Both the position numbers and the translations under genes were made by a program. DNA of 64,000 nucleotides from Nocardioides alkalitolerans DSM 16699 (GTDB lineage Bacteria; Actinomycetota; Actinomycetes; Propionibacteriales; Nocardioidaceae), in NCBI RefSeq assembly GCF_000426525.1, contig NZ_AUFN01000013.1, positions 248,001 through 312,000 on the forward strand, given 5' to 3'. The notes beneath the pieces were generated by a model that did no database searches, was not told where the DNA came from, and saw only the letters and a program-made list of their open reading frames with translations. Of this stretch, positions 25,714 through 34,694 are shown piece after piece; positions within the stretch are counted from its first letter, which is position 1; every line of letters begins with the position of its first letter.

Positions 25714-26520
25714 ATGGACAAGGTGGTCCTTTCGGCCGCGGACGCGGTCGCCGACATCGGGTCGGGGTCGAGCATCGCGGTCGGTGGTTTCGGGCTGTGC
25801 GGCATCCCGACCGTGCTCATCGAGGCGCTGCTCGCGACGGGCGTCGACGACCTGGAGGCGTTCAGCAACAACGCCGGCGTCGACGACGCGGGCCTCGGCC
25901 TGCTGCTCGGCGCGCACCGCCTGCGGCGGATGGTCGCGTCGTACGTCGGTGAGAACAAGGAGTTCGCGCGGCAGTACCTCTCCGGCGAGCTCGAGGTCGA
26001 GCTGACGCCGCAGGGCACGCTCGCGGAGCGGATGCGGGCCGGCGGCTCGGGCATCCCCGCGTTCTTCACCGCCACCGGGGTCGGCACGCAGGTCGCGGAC
26101 GGCGGGCTGCCCTGGCGCTACGACGCCGACGGCAACGTCGTGAAGGCCTCCCCCGCCAAGCAGACGCAGGTGTTCGAGACGCGCGACGGCGAGCGCGAGT
26201 TCGTGCTCGAGGAGGCGATCGTCGCCGACTTCGGCCTCGTGCGCGCCCGCAAGGGCGACCGCCACGGCAACCTCGTCTTCCAGCGCTCGGCCCGCAACTT
26301 CAACCCCCTCGCTGCGATGTGCGGACGCATCACCATCGCGGAGGTCGAGGAGCTCGTCGAGCCCGGCGAGCTGGACCCCGACGAGATCCACACGCCCGGC
26401 GTCTTCGTGCACCGCGTCGTGCCGCTCACCCCCGAGCAGGCCGCGACCAAGCGCATCGAGAAGCGCACCGTGCGGCCCGCCGCCCCGACCACCACCGCGA
26501 CCAGCGACCAGGAGGCCTGA
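25714..26520 (+). CDS. 3-Oxoacid CoA-transferase, subunit A
   Basis: A 268-residue class I CoA-transferase alpha subunit. GGFGLCGIP (residues 24-32) is the family A signature, and [15 protein letters not shown] is the conserved CoA-binding stretch. With subunit B it moves CoA from succinyl-CoA to a 3-oxoacid. Both 3-oxoadipate (PcaI) and acetoacetate (ScoA) are possible. Acetoacetate is released by FahA from the nearby tyrosine pathway, so the second is attractive. No other protocatechuate genes are in view. The C-terminus has an Ala/Thr-rich tail not needed for the fold. Confidence 0.9.
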   Translation: MDKVVLSAADAVADIGSGSSIAVGGFGLCGIPTVLIEALLATGVDDLEAFSNNAGVDDAGLGLLLGAHRLRRMVASYVGENKEFARQYLSGELEVELTPQGTLAERMRAGGSGIPAFFTATGVGTQVADGGLPWRYDADGNVVKASPAKQTQVFETRDGEREFVLEEAIVADFGLVRARKGDRHGNLVFQRSARNFNPLAAMCGRITIAEVEELVEPGELDPDEIHTPGVFVHRVVPLTPEQAATKRIEKRTVRPAAPTTTATSDQEA

Positions 26521-26521
26521 C

Positions 26522-27154
26522 ATGAGCTGGACCCACGACGAGATGGCCGCCCGCGCCGCCCGGGAGCTCAGCGACGGCTCCTACGTGAACCTGGGCATCG
26601 GCCTGCCGACGCGCGTGCCGAGCTTCGTGCCGGACGACGTCGAGCTGGTGCTGCAGTCGGAGAACGGGGTGCTCGGCGTCGGCGCCTACCCGGTCGACGG
26701 CGAGGAGGACCCGGACCTCATCAACGCCGGCAAGGAGACCGTGACCGTGCGGCGCGGGGCGTCGTACTTCGACTCGGCGACCAGCTTCGGCATGATCCGC
26801 GGCGGCAAGGTCGACGCGGCCATCCTCGGGGCCATGCAGGTCTCGGCCGGCGGTGACATCGCCAACTGGATGATCCCCGGCAAGATGGTGAAGGGCATGG
26901 GCGGCGCCATGGACCTCGTGCACGGGGCCGCGAAGGTGGTCGTGCTGATGGAGCACGTGGCGCGCGACGGGTCCTACAAGATCGTCGACGAGTGCTCGCT
27001 GCCCTACACGGGCCGCGGCGTCGTGCAGCGGATCATCACCGACCTGGGCGTCATCGACGTCACCCCCGACGGGCTCGTGCTCGTCGAGCTGGCGCCGGAC
27101 GTCACCGAGGCCGAGATCCGCGAGAAGACGGAGCCCCCGCTGCGCGTGGGATGA
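26522..27154 (+). CDS. 3-Oxoacid CoA-transferase, subunit B
   Basis: A 210-residue beta subunit, one base after subunit A. The active-site glutamate lies in [10 protein letters not shown] near residues 49-58, and [24 protein letters not shown] is the conserved core. It forms the heteromer with the preceding protein. The 3-prime 53 bases overlap the convergent membrane protein gene. Confidence 0.92.
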   Translation: MSWTHDEMAARAARELSDGSYVNLGIGLPTRVPSFVPDDVELVLQSENGVLGVGAYPVDGEEDPDLINAGKETVTVRRGASYFDSATSFGMIRGGKVDAAILGAMQVSAGGDIANWMIPGKMVKGMGGAMDLVHGAAKVVVLMEHVARDGSYKIVDECSLPYTGRGVVQRIITDLGVIDVTPDGLVLVELAPDVTEAEIREKTEPPLRVG

Positions 27155-27848
27155 ACACCAGCCAGTCGCGCACGCGGTCGGTGACGTAGGGGTCGAGGTC
27201 GGCGGTGACGAGCAGGTCGTCGTACGACGCGAACTCACCGACCTGCGTGCGCACCTCGACGATCCGGCGGCTGACCTCGTCGGGCAGCCCGGCGAAGTGG
27301 CAGAGCATCCCGACCGTCGCCTGGTTGACGTCCACGACGCCGCCGTCGGGGAACTCGCGGTAGGGCAGGTCGGGGCGTCCGATGACGAGCCCGCGCGCCA
27401 GCTGCGGGTCGGTCGCGACGATGCGGTGCGCCTCGGCGCGGGCCGCGGAGTGGTCCTGGTGGGCGGCGATGGCGAGCGCCTGGCGGTGGCGGAGCTCGAC
27501 GCCGCGGGGGTCGGGGGCCGGGTTGCCGGAGAAGACCCAGTGGCGGATCGCGAGAGCGTGGGCGGCGCCGACGATGAACTGGATCGCGATCCCCGAGCTG
27601 AAGAGAGTCGCCTGGAGCCCACCGGCGTCCCGGTCCACCACGACCATCGTCACCAGGACGGCAACGTACGCGGTGGCGGCCAGGGCCTGCAGCAGGCTGC
27701 GCTTCTTGACGGCCGCGTGGACCATCACCATCGGGGTGCCGATCCCGAGGGTGTACAGCGGGGCGAGGGCCCAGAACCAGCTGGCGACGGGACGTTCGAC
27801 GGGAGCGCGCACGGAGGCCAGCGTGCCCAGCCCGGCGGTTCCGCACAC
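27102..27848 (-). CDS. Membrane protein with C-terminal helix-hairpin-helix domain
   Basis: A 248-residue protein with three hydrophobic segments (about residues 22-46, 53-72 and 82-103), a charged middle region, and a ComEA-like helix-hairpin-helix at [30 protein letters not shown] followed by FASYDDLL. Such HhH modules bind DNA or act as protein-interaction units; the combination with an N-terminal membrane part is not one I can name. The first codon is GTG, and a second GTG 12 codons later is possible. Its end overlaps the CoA-transferase B gene. Confidence 0.65.
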   Translation of the reverse strand: MCGTAGLGTLASVRAPVERPVASWFWALAPLYTLGIGTPMVMVHAAVKKRSLLQALAATAYVAVLVTMVVVDRDAGGLQATLFSSGIAIQFIVGAAHALAIRHWVFSGNPAPDPRGVELRHRQALAIAAHQDHSAARAEAHRIVATDPQLARGLVIGRPDLPYREFPDGGVVDVNQATVGMLCHFAGLPDEVSRRIVEVRTQVGEFASYDDLLVTADLDPYVTDRVRDWLVFIPRAAGAPSSRGSRPR

Positions 27849-27865
27849 TCCCCCGGCCGGTTCCC

Positions 27866-27871
27866 TACGCT
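27866..27871 (+). promoter_or_regulatory. Candidate -10 box for arr
   Basis: TACGCT lies six bases before the ATG at 27878, consistent with a leaderless transcript. It makes the alternative GTG at 27872 unlikely as the start. Confidence 0.45.
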
Positions 27872-27877
27872 GTGACG

Positions 27878-28300
27878 ATGACCGAGGCGCTGGACGCGGG
27901 ACCGTTCTTCCACGGCACGACGGCCGACCTGCGGGCGGGCGACCTCCTCACCGCCGGGTTCCGGTCGAACTACCGGCCCGAGGTCGTCATGAACCACGTC
28001 TACTTCACCGCGCTGCGCGACGGCGCGGGCCTGGCGGCGGAGCTCGCGGCGGAGCTCGCGGCCGGCGTCGGCACGCCCCGGGTGTACGCCGTCGAGCCGA
28101 CCGGCCCCTTCGAGAACGATCCGAACGTCACCGACAAGAAGTTCCCCGGCAACCCCACGCGCTCCTACCGCAGCACGGAGCCCCTCCGGGTCGTCGCCGA
28201 GGTGACGGACTGGACGCGCCTGACCCCCGAGGCGCTGCAGGCCTGGCGCGACCGGCTCGCCGTGCTGCGCGCCGATCCGCGGGCCGAGATCATCAACTGA
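27878..28300 (+). CDS. arr: Arr-type rifamycin ADP-ribosyltransferase
   Basis: A 140-residue protein that matches Arr along its whole length: FFHGTTADLRAGDLL, VYFTALRDGAGLAAELA, VYAVEPTGPFENDP, KKFPGNPTRSYRS and EPLRVVAEV. Arr enzymes transfer ADP-ribose from NAD+ to a hydroxyl of rifamycins and inactivate them; they are widespread in environmental actinobacterial chromosomes. A duplicated AAEL segment lies in the middle. The gene stands alone and overlaps the convergent HNH gene by eight bases, with no mobile element beside it, so it looks intrinsic. Confidence 0.93.
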   Translation: MTEALDAGPFFHGTTADLRAGDLLTAGFRSNYRPEVVMNHVYFTALRDGAGLAAELAAELAAGVGTPRVYAVEPTGPFENDPNVTDKKFPGNPTRSYRSTEPLRVVAEVTDWTRLTPEALQAWRDRLAVLRADPRAEIIN

Positions 28301-29681
28301 CGAACGGCGTCACGTCCGTCGTGCCGTCGGGCGACACGACGAACCGCTGGTCGTGGGGATCGGTCCAGGCGTAGGTGGCCGCCTCGATGCGACGGTAGGA
28401 CCACCCGGCATGGGTCTTGAGCCGGTGGTGGTGTCGGCACAGCGGCGCGAGGTGCTCGGTGGAGGTCTGGCCGGGCGGACCGCCCGAACCCGGGTCGAGC
28501 CAGGGTTCGATGTGGTCGAGGTCGCCGGTGTCGGCGCGACGCTCGCAGTACGGGAAGACGCAGGTCGTGTGGTGGGCCAGCACCTGGCGCCGGACCCGCT
28601 CGGGGATCTCGTAGGCGTCGACCGCCACTCGGTCCGTCGGGTCGACGACCGGCAGCACGGTCAGGTGGGTGTCGGTGCGTCCGCACCACTCCCGGACCTG
28701 CTCGGCCAGCACGGGCACACCCGACCCGGAGCCCGCCGAGGCGTTGCGAGCCACCGGGTCGCACCCGGCCAGGGCCCGTTCGGAGAGGTGCAGGTGCAGC
28801 ACGGCGCGCTTGCGCGGTCGTCGTACGGCGTCCGTCGTCCCCGCCAGCAGGGCGAGGGCCTGGGCGGGGTCGGCCAGCACGCCCATCGCGATGGACCGGC
28901 GGACGTCGAGGGAGGTGCCGGCGTGGGGTGCACCCTCCTCCCCCAGCCGCTCGGCGACGGCGGTGAGGGTCTCGTCGAAGTCGGCGAGATCCTTCCAGTC
29001 GCCGCGCGCCTCGAGCTCGGCGATGCCGGTGTGGCCCATCCCCGCCTCGTCGAGCCGCACCCAGCGCGCGTCGAGGGCCTCGAGCTGCTCGAGCTCGCGG
29101 TCCTCGGCGTGGAGCCGGAGCATCGCCTCGTCGAGCAGCTTGTCGAGCGTGGCGACGCCGACCTTCTCGGCCACGGCCGCGACGTGCTCGTCGACGTACG
29201 CGGCGACGTCGTCGGGCTGCCCGGCCACCGTGGCGGCGACCCGACGCGCACGCCAGGCGGGCACCTGCCCGGCGGTGACGCGCTCCCAGACCCGCGGCAG
29301 ACGGTGGCTCAGGATCAGGGCATCCCGGATCAGCAGCCGCCCGGCCACCGTGGCCATCCCGTTGGCGGCCGCGAACGAGGCCGCTGCGTCCCACGCGAGG
29401 GCGGGCACGCCGTACCAACCACCGGCCGCCACCAGCTCGTCGACGGACAGCGACCGGTCGTCGGGCGGCGCGGCGTACGCGTGCTCCCCGACCAGGCACG
29501 GCGCAGCGGGGGCGTGCGGGTCGGGGTGGGCGTAGGCCCACTCGATCGCCGTCCAGAGGATCTCGACCTCCGCCGCGTCGGCGAGCGAGCGCGCGTCGCG
29601 CACCCGCGCCAGCAGGTCGCCGGGCGTGACCGCGGGCAGCACGGGAGCGACCCGGGGGCTCTCGGTGGCGGGCGGCGACAT
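28293..29681 (-). CDS. DUF222 / HNH endonuclease domain protein
   Basis: A 462-residue protein with a helical DUF222 region (about residues 20-330) and a C-terminal HNH nuclease motif: TTCVFPYCERRADTGDLDHIEPW followed by TSTEHLAPLCRHHHRLK. These are the 13E12-repeat-like proteins that occur in many copies in actinobacteria, notably Nocardioides and mycobacteria. Their cellular role is unknown, although the metal-finger nuclease motif looks intact here (Cys/Cys, DH, CxxHH). The overlap with arr is eight bases. Confidence 0.9.
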   Translation of the reverse strand: MSPPATESPRVAPVLPAVTPGDLLARVRDARSLADAAEVEILWTAIEWAYAHPDPHAPAAPCLVGEHAYAAPPDDRSLSVDELVAAGGWYGVPALAWDAAASFAAANGMATVAGRLLIRDALILSHRLPRVWERVTAGQVPAWRARRVAATVAGQPDDVAAYVDEHVAAVAEKVGVATLDKLLDEAMLRLHAEDRELEQLEALDARWVRLDEAGMGHTGIAELEARGDWKDLADFDETLTAVAERLGEEGAPHAGTSLDVRRSIAMGVLADPAQALALLAGTTDAVRRPRKRAVLHLHLSERALAGCDPVARNASAGSGSGVPVLAEQVREWCGRTDTHLTVLPVVDPTDRVAVDAYEIPERVRRQVLAHHTTCVFPYCERRADTGDLDHIEPWLDPGSGGPPGQTSTEHLAPLCRHHHRLKTHAGWSYRRIEAATYAWTDPHDQRFVVSPDGTTDVTPFVS

Positions 29682-29753
29682 ACCCTGATTCTATTCGAAC
29701 AAGCATTCGATGGCCAGCCTCGTCCAGCGATCTGTGGAGAACCTGCGGGAGCC

Positions 29754-30191
29754 TCAGACCACGCAGAACTCGTTGCCCTCGGGATCGGACATGACCACGT
29801 GGTCGAGTGCGTCGTCCACGTGGTGCTCGGCGACGACCGCGCCGCCGGCCCGTACCAGTCGCGCGACCGTCGCGCGGATGGCCTCACGCCGAGACCCCGC
29901 CGGCTGCGCCCGGCCACCCGACACCTGCAGATCGAGATGGAGCCGGTTCTTCACGCTCTTCTCCTCCCGCACGCGAGGCAACGAGAGCGGCGGCGCGACG
30001 CCGAGTGGGTCGACGAGTGCGGCGCCGTCGTCCCACTCGTCCTCGGGAACGCCGCTCGCGACGAACCACGCCTCCCAGCTCGCGAAGCCCGCGGGCGGCA
30101 GGGCATCGACGTACCCGAGCGCCTCCTTCCAGAAAGCGGCCACGACGGCCGGCGACGTGCAATCGATCGTGAGCGTCCAGCGGGTCGTCAT
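29754..30191 (-). CDS. VOC-superfamily (glyoxalase-like) protein
   Basis: A 145-residue glyoxalase/bleomycin-resistance-like protein. The start TLTIDCTSPAVVAAFWKEALGY, the middle KNRLHLDLQVSG and the end DHVVMSDPEGNEFCVV form the standard paired beta-alpha-beta-beta-beta units with a His and a C-terminal Glu as metal-type ligands. Function cannot be assigned further. It is a solitary leftward gene behind the HNH gene. Confidence 0.82.
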   Translation of the reverse strand: MTTRWTLTIDCTSPAVVAAFWKEALGYVDALPPAGFASWEAWFVASGVPEDEWDDGAALVDPLGVAPPLSLPRVREEKSVKNRLHLDLQVSGGRAQPAGSRREAIRATVARLVRAGGAVVAEHHVDDALDHVVMSDPEGNEFCVV

Positions 30192-30286
30192 GTCGACCAG
30201 TCTGGTGCTCCTGACCCGCCCGGACCACCGCTCATGAGCACCGGGGCTCACGCCCCGAGGGCCGCCCTCCGCGCAGGCTCGACCCC

Positions 30287-31078
30287 ATGGTCGCCACCCA
30301 CGCCAGCCCCGATTCGTACGTCGACTCCCGCCGCCGCTTCTGGACCTGCCACCTGACCGCCATGGTCCTCGCGCCGACGGTCTACGTGCTGGTCGAGATG
30401 CTGCTGCTGGGCGGGATGGAACCAGAGCCGCTCGGGATCGGCGGAACGGCTGGACTGCTGGAGCTCGCCGCGACGTTCTTCGCCCTGTCGCCGGTGCTCG
30501 GCGGCCTGAGCCTCGCGTCGGCCGCCGCCGGCACCGCATGCGCCACCTCCATCGGACGCAGTGCCGCGGCGGCTGCGTCGGGCCGGGTGCTCGCGGTCGT
30601 CTGGGCGGCCGTCATGTCGGTCGTCGTCTTCTTCTTCCCGATCACGGTGCTGCACCGACTGTTCGGCGTCACGTCGCCGCTGGAGCCGGCGGCGATCCTC
30701 GTCGGCGCGCTGCCCTACCTGCTCTTCATGATCGTCTTCACCGGCACGGCCGCCGTCACGGACCTCAGCCAAGCCCGACTCCATGCCAGGACGACATCCA
30801 CGGACGACAACCCGGGCACCGTCCACCACGACCGCCCGCGCCCCTCCGACATCGCGCTCGCGCTCGCCACCGCCGTCACGGCCTGCGCGTTCGCACTCCT
30901 GGTCGCCGGACTGACGACGATGACGTACCTCGTCCCGGTCGCGACCTTCGCCGCCGTGAGCGGGCTCTGGCTGCTGGCGACGCCGGGCACCCGCACGGTC
31001 CACCACACCCTCGGCTGGGGGGCGGCGGTGCTGGGGACGACGGCGTTGCTGCTCTCGCTGGCCGGCGGTGGGGGCTAG
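30287..31078 (+). CDS. Multi-spanning membrane protein of unknown function
   Basis: A 263-residue protein with about seven hydrophobic segments (for example FWTCHLTAMVLAPTVYVLVE, VLAVVWAAVMSVVVFFFPI, ILVGALPYLLFMIVFTG) and one hydrophilic loop of about 30 residues near residue 170 (TTSTDDNPGTVHHDRPRPSD). No family is recognised. It is a solitary rightward gene between two leftward ones, with no clear partner. Confidence 0.6.
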   Translation: MVATHASPDSYVDSRRRFWTCHLTAMVLAPTVYVLVEMLLLGGMEPEPLGIGGTAGLLELAATFFALSPVLGGLSLASAAAGTACATSIGRSAAAAASGRVLAVVWAAVMSVVVFFFPITVLHRLFGVTSPLEPAAILVGALPYLLFMIVFTGTAAVTDLSQARLHARTTSTDDNPGTVHHDRPRPSDIALALATAVTACAFALLVAGLTTMTYLVPVATFAAVSGLWLLATPGTRTVHHTLGWGAAVLGTTALLLSLAGGGG

Positions 31079-31097
31079 GCCTGCGTCGCCTCACGGG

Positions 31098-31619
31098 TCA
31101 GCGGCGACCGCCGACCTCACGATGCCACCGGGCGGCATTCTCACTGGCGGTGCGGATGATCGCGTCCGGCGCGGACGGTGACGGCCAGAGCTCCAGCAGG
31201 TAGAAGTCGACGACGCCCTCGGCGAACTCGCCCTCATTCCCCGCATCGCGGCCTCGTGCGCTGACCCGGAGGCGGTACGTCGCGGGCGGCAGGTCCAGCC
31301 GCCCGGACTCCTCGACGGCCCAGGTCTGCCACCGCACAGGGACGTTCTCCGGCACGGTGGTCGAGATCTCCACGACGTCCTCCCAGATCGGGTCGCCGGC
31401 TGGCTCCCCGTCGAGCAGGACAGCGCGCACCTGCGACCCGCCGGAGCGGCGCGCGAGACTGATGTAGACCCCGTCGTCGGCCGCGCCGCCGACCAGCCCG
31501 TTCACCTGGCCGGCAAAGAAGGGATCCCAGTCGCCCGCGAAGCCCTCGCCCTCACCCCAGATGAGGTCGAACTGGCCGTAGTCGGTGTCGATGACCTGGT
31601 CGAGGAGGACGTGTGGCAT
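31098..31619 (-). CDS. Conserved acidic protein of unknown function
   Basis: A 173-residue acidic protein, strand-rich, beginning MPHVLLDQVIDTDYGQFDLIW and containing DGVYISLARRSGGSQVRAVLLD and LPPATYRLRVSARGRD. The pattern suggests a beta-sandwich, but I cannot name a family. There is no export signal. It sits behind the MFS gene in the same direction, 39 bases downstream of it. Confidence 0.55.
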   Translation of the reverse strand: MPHVLLDQVIDTDYGQFDLIWGEGEGFAGDWDPFFAGQVNGLVGGAADDGVYISLARRSGGSQVRAVLLDGEPAGDPIWEDVVEISTTVPENVPVRWQTWAVEESGRLDLPPATYRLRVSARGRDAGNEGEFAEGVVDFYLLELWPSPSAPDAIIRTASENAARWHREVGGRR

Positions 31620-31658
31620 GAAGGGAGGCTAAGCCAGCCGCATCGACAGCGCTCGGGC

Positions 31659-32882
31659 CTAGACGCCCACCCGGTCCCCCCGCCGCGTCCGCTCCGCGAG
31701 CACGGCCGCGACGACCCCCGCCCCCAGCGGCACGACCATCGCCACCTGCAGGCTCGTGGAGTCCGACAGCAGCCCGATCACGGGTGACGTCGCGAGGAAC
31801 CCGAGACGCATCAGCCAGCCCAGCAGCGCCACTCCCGTGCCGACCGGCAGGCCCGGCACCCGGTCGGCCGCAGCGAACGCCGCCGGCACGAGGGTCGCGC
31901 TGCCGAACCCCATCAGCGCGAACCCGAGGAACGCGAACGGGTGGGGCAGCCCGACCACCACGAGCACCATCCCGAGCGCGGCGAGCAGCCCGCCGTTGCG
32001 GGCCACCGCCCCCCGGCCCCAGCGGTCCGTCATCGGGTCGCCGAGCAGCCGCCCGACGAACTGGCTGACCAGCACCACCGTCAGCCCGAGGCCCGCGAAC
32101 ACCGCCGGCGCCGACGTCTCGCGACCGAGGAACAGCACCACCCAGTTGTTCGCGACGTCCTCCATCAGCGTGCCGCAGATCGCGAGCAGCACCAGGGGCA
32201 GCAGCAGCCGGTGGGCGACGCGCCGTACCCGGGGTGCGGGCGCCGCCACGGACCCCGCCGCCGACTCGTCGGCGACCTGCCCCGCGACCTGCCCCGCGAC
32301 CTGCCCCGCCACCTGCTCCGACGACGCTCCCCGCGGCAGGACCGCCAGCCACGCCGCGAGCACCGCGACCGCGCTCCACACGAGGCCGTTGACGGTCATC
32401 TGCACGCCGATCGGTACGTCGGTCGCGGCCGCCGCCGCGCCGATCACCCCGCCGGAGGCCGCCCCCAGGCTCCAGATCGCGTGGAGCGAGTTGATGATCG
32501 AGCGCCCGCGCAGCCGCTCGACCGCGATGCCGTGCACGTTCTGCGCGGCGTCGACGACCGCGTCGAGCACCCCGCCCAGCATGAGCGCGACGAACAGCAG
32601 CGCGACCGTGCCGCTGACCCCGGCCACGCCCATCGCGATCGCCAGGAGCACCGAGCCGACCGCCGTGAGCAGCGGCGCGCCGAAGCGCCGGATCAGGGGA
32701 CCGCCGGCCCCGGCGGCCAGGATCGCGCCGGCCGGGAACGCGACGACCGTCAGGCCGAACGCGGTGTTGGAGAGGTCGAGGGCGTCCTTGATCTCGGGGT
32801 AGCGCGGCAGGAGCGCGCTGTAGAGCACACCGTTGGTGAAGAACATGAGCGAGACGCCGAGACGGGCGCGGGTGGCGGGCAC
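31659..32882 (-). CDS. MFS transporter
   Basis: A 407-residue major facilitator with twelve predicted segments. The start VSLMFFTNGVLYSALLPRYPEIKDALDLS and the loop GGPLIRRFGAP resemble the FucP/YbjJ-like group. The central cytoplasmic loop carries a repeated QVAG stretch made by a 12-base tandem repeat. The start codon is GTG, 29 bases from the start of a divergent DeoR-type regulator, which probably controls it. Substrate unknown; a sugar or sugar derivative would fit DeoR control. Confidence 0.8.
   Translation of the reverse strand: MPATRARLGVSLMFFTNGVLYSALLPRYPEIKDALDLSNTAFGLTVVAFPAGAILAAGAGGPLIRRFGAPLLTAVGSVLLAIAMGVAGVSGTVALLFVALMLGGVLDAVVDAAQNVHGIAVERLRGRSIINSLHAIWSLGAASGGVIGAAAAATDVPIGVQMTVNGLVWSAVAVLAAWLAVLPRGASSEQVAGQVAGQVAGQVADESAAGSVAAPAPRVRRVAHRLLLPLVLLAICGTLMEDVANNWVVLFLGRETSAPAVFAGLGLTVVLVSQFVGRLLGDPMTDRWGRGAVARNGGLLAALGMVLVVVGLPHPFAFLGFALMGFGSATLVPAAFAAADRVPGLPVGTGVALLGWLMRLGFLATSPVIGLLSDSTSLQVAMVVPLGAGVVAAVLAERTRRGDRVGV
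32272..32319 (-). repeat. 12-base tandem repeat in the MFS loop
   Basis: Three exact copies of GCGACCTGCCCC and a fourth degenerate copy. Read on the minus strand it encodes the repeated VAGQ loop of the MFS protein, between its two halves. Confidence 0.85.
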
Positions 32883-32911
32883 CGCGCGACCGTAGGCGGT
32901 TGAATGATCAC

Positions 32912-33688
32912 GTGCAACGATCGAATCGCCACAAGACGATCATCCAGGCCGTGGCCGGCGGCGAGACCGTCACCATCGCCTCCCTGAGCCGCCTGACGGG
33001 CGCCTCGGCGGTCACGATCCGTCGCGACCTCACCGAGCTCGCCGCCATCGGCGCCGTCACCCGCACCCACGGCGGGGCCCGGCGGGCGCAGCAGCGCGGC
33101 GTGCCGATGCCGTTCGCGGCCCGCTCCGAGGCCGATCATGACCTCAAGGCCGCGCTCGCGGCGGTCGCCTCGACGCTGGTCGCCGACGACGACGCCGTGG
33201 TGGTCGACAACGGCACCACGTGCCTCGCTGTGGCCCGCGTCCTGGCGGGCCGCCCCGTCACCGCCCTGGCCCTCTCGCTCCACGCCGCCGCGGCCCTCGC
33301 CGCGCGACCCGGCGCCACCGTCGTCGTACCGGGCGGGGTCGTGGAGACCGACACCTACGCCTTCGGGGGCGCCTCGGCCGTCGAGGCCGTCCGCGACTTC
33401 CGCGCCGACGTCGCCGTGCTCGGCGCGTGCTCCGCGTCGGTCACCCAGGGGCTCACCTCCACGACGTACGACGACGCGGCGCTCAAGCGGGCCGTGCTCG
33501 CGAGCGCGACCCGGCGAGTACTGGTGACGTCACCGGAGAAGCTGGCCCGCAGCTCGGCGTTCCGGTTCGGCGACGCGGGCGACCTCACCCACCTCGTCAC
33601 CGGCGTCGACGCACCCCCGGACGTGCTCGACGCGTTCCGCGCGGAGGGCGTCGAGGTGCACCTCGCCGAGGTCCGGGCCGGCGGGTAG
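32912..33688 (+). CDS. DeoR-family regulator
   Basis: A 258-residue DeoR/GlpR-type repressor with an N-terminal winged helix (VTIASLSRLTGASAVTIRRDLTEL) and a sugar-phosphate-sensing domain (VDNGTTCLAVARVL, VVPGGVVETDTYAFGG). The GTG at 32912 is preferred because TTGAAT stands six bases upstream, giving a leaderless transcript; TTG at 32900 is the alternative. It is divergent from the MFS gene with overlapping promoters and probably represses it. Confidence 0.85.
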   Translation: MQRSNRHKTIIQAVAGGETVTIASLSRLTGASAVTIRRDLTELAAIGAVTRTHGGARRAQQRGVPMPFAARSEADHDLKAALAAVASTLVADDDAVVVDNGTTCLAVARVLAGRPVTALALSLHAAAALAARPGATVVVPGGVVETDTYAFGGASAVEAVRDFRADVAVLGACSASVTQGLTSTTYDDAALKRAVLASATRRVLVTSPEKLARSSAFRFGDAGDLTHLVTGVDAPPDVLDAFRAEGVEVHLAEVRAGG

Positions 33689-33703
33689 GCCGGCGGGTGG
33701 ACC

Positions 33704-33717
33704 GACGGGCGCCCGTC
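33704..33717. terminator. Possible small bidirectional terminator
   Basis: Palindrome GACGGGC followed by GCCCGTC lies between the convergent DeoR gene and the leftward membrane-anchored protein gene, just touching the stop codon of the latter. Confidence 0.35.
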
Positions 33718-34162
33718 AGCCGAGGTCGGCGCAGGCCCGCTCGAGCTCGGCGAAGGCGTCGCGGATGCCGTCCTCGTCGAACTGCCGGTAGGACTGCACG
33801 ATGAGCTCGCCGGACTCCCCGAGGTCGGCGTAGGCCTCGTCCTCGGCCCCAGCCGCCTGGGCGAGCCCGTAGACGGCGGTCATCTCGCCGTACTCGGGGC
33901 TCTCGAGGACCGACTCCTCGCTGTCGAAGCCCAGCGGGTCGTCCGGATCCATCCGCGCGGCGATCGCGCACGCCGTCTCGGCGTTCGCCCGGGCACCGCC
34001 TCCGTCACCCTCGTCGGTGGGCGCGAAGGCCAGGTAGCCGACGAGCACGCCGAGCCCGGCGGACACGAGGGCCACGACGGCGACGAGCGCGATCCACCGG
34101 CCGATCCCGCGGCGCGCCGGGGTCGAGGGGTGCGGAGGATGCGGGAGGTGCGGCGAGGTCAT
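33716..34162 (-). CDS. Membrane-anchored protein, twin copy 2
   Basis: A 148-residue protein with a Pro/His-rich cytoplasmic start, one membrane segment (IALVAVVALVSAGLGVLVGYLAF, about residues 23-45) and an acidic external domain. The domain shares DDPLGFDSEESV, YGEMTAVYGLAQAAGA and GELIVQSYRQ with the adjacent upstream protein. The start overlaps the twin's stop by ATGA. Function unknown; probably a tandem duplication. Confidence 0.7.
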   Translation of the reverse strand: MTSPHLPHPPHPSTPARRGIGRWIALVAVVALVSAGLGVLVGYLAFAPTDEGDGGGARANAETACAIAARMDPDDPLGFDSEESVLESPEYGEMTAVYGLAQAAGAEDEAYADLGESGELIVQSYRQFDEDGIRDAFAELERACADLG

Positions 34163-34608
34163 CGGTCGACCTCCGCGCAGAGGTCGGTGAGCTCGTCGAC
34201 GGCGTCCTCGATCGTCGCTGCGTCGGCGCGCTGGAACCCCGTGAAGATGAGCTCGCCCTGCTCGGCGAGGTCGTCGTAGGCACTGTCGTCGGCCCCGGCC
34301 GCCTGCGCGTGGCCGTAGATCGCGATGAGCTCGCCGTAGGCCGAGGTCTCGACGACGGACTCCTCGCTGTCCTCGCCCAGCGGGTCGTCGGTGTCCACCC
34401 GCTCCACGAGCACGCACGCGTCCCGCGCGTTCGCGGCGGCCCGCTCGTCGGCCGAGCCGGGGTCGCCAGCGTCGTCGCCACCGAAGAGCAGGAAGCCGAG
34501 GGCCACCCCCAGCCCGACCGCCACCAGGGCCACGAAGGAGAAGAGCACCAGCCCGCGACCGAAGCCGCGACGAGGGGACGAGGTCTGCGGAGCGTGCGGC
34601 GAGGTCAT
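34159..34608 (-). CDS. Membrane-anchored protein, twin copy 1
   Basis: A 149-residue paralogue of the next gene: a short cytoplasmic start, one membrane segment (LVLFSFVALVAVGLGVALGFLLF, about residues 20-42) and an acidic domain with one Cys near 65 and one near 144, possibly a disulfide as in its twin. Shared stretches are TDDPLGEDSEESVVE, YGELIAIYGHAQAAGA and GELIFTGFQR. Unknown function. Confidence 0.7.
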   Translation of the reverse strand: MTSPHAPQTSSPRRGFGRGLVLFSFVALVAVGLGVALGFLLFGGDDAGDPGSADERAAANARDACVLVERVDTDDPLGEDSEESVVETSAYGELIAIYGHAQAAGADDSAYDDLAEQGELIFTGFQRADAATIEDAVDELTDLCAEVDR

Positions 34609-34694
34609 CGCCCCACCCTCCCTCGGGTCGGTCGCCGCCAAACCCCCCGGCGGCCTCGTCGTGGCGGCCGACGACCGAGGCGGCTCGGACCGCC

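Noticed and set aside
27878..28300. Recently acquired resistance cassette.
   Set aside because: No attC site, integrase or insertion sequence is near, and base composition equals the surroundings.
28293..29681. Homing endonuclease or mobile intron.
   Set aside because: The HNH domain belongs to the DUF222 group that is abundant in actinobacterial chromosomes; no intron or intein boundaries are visible.
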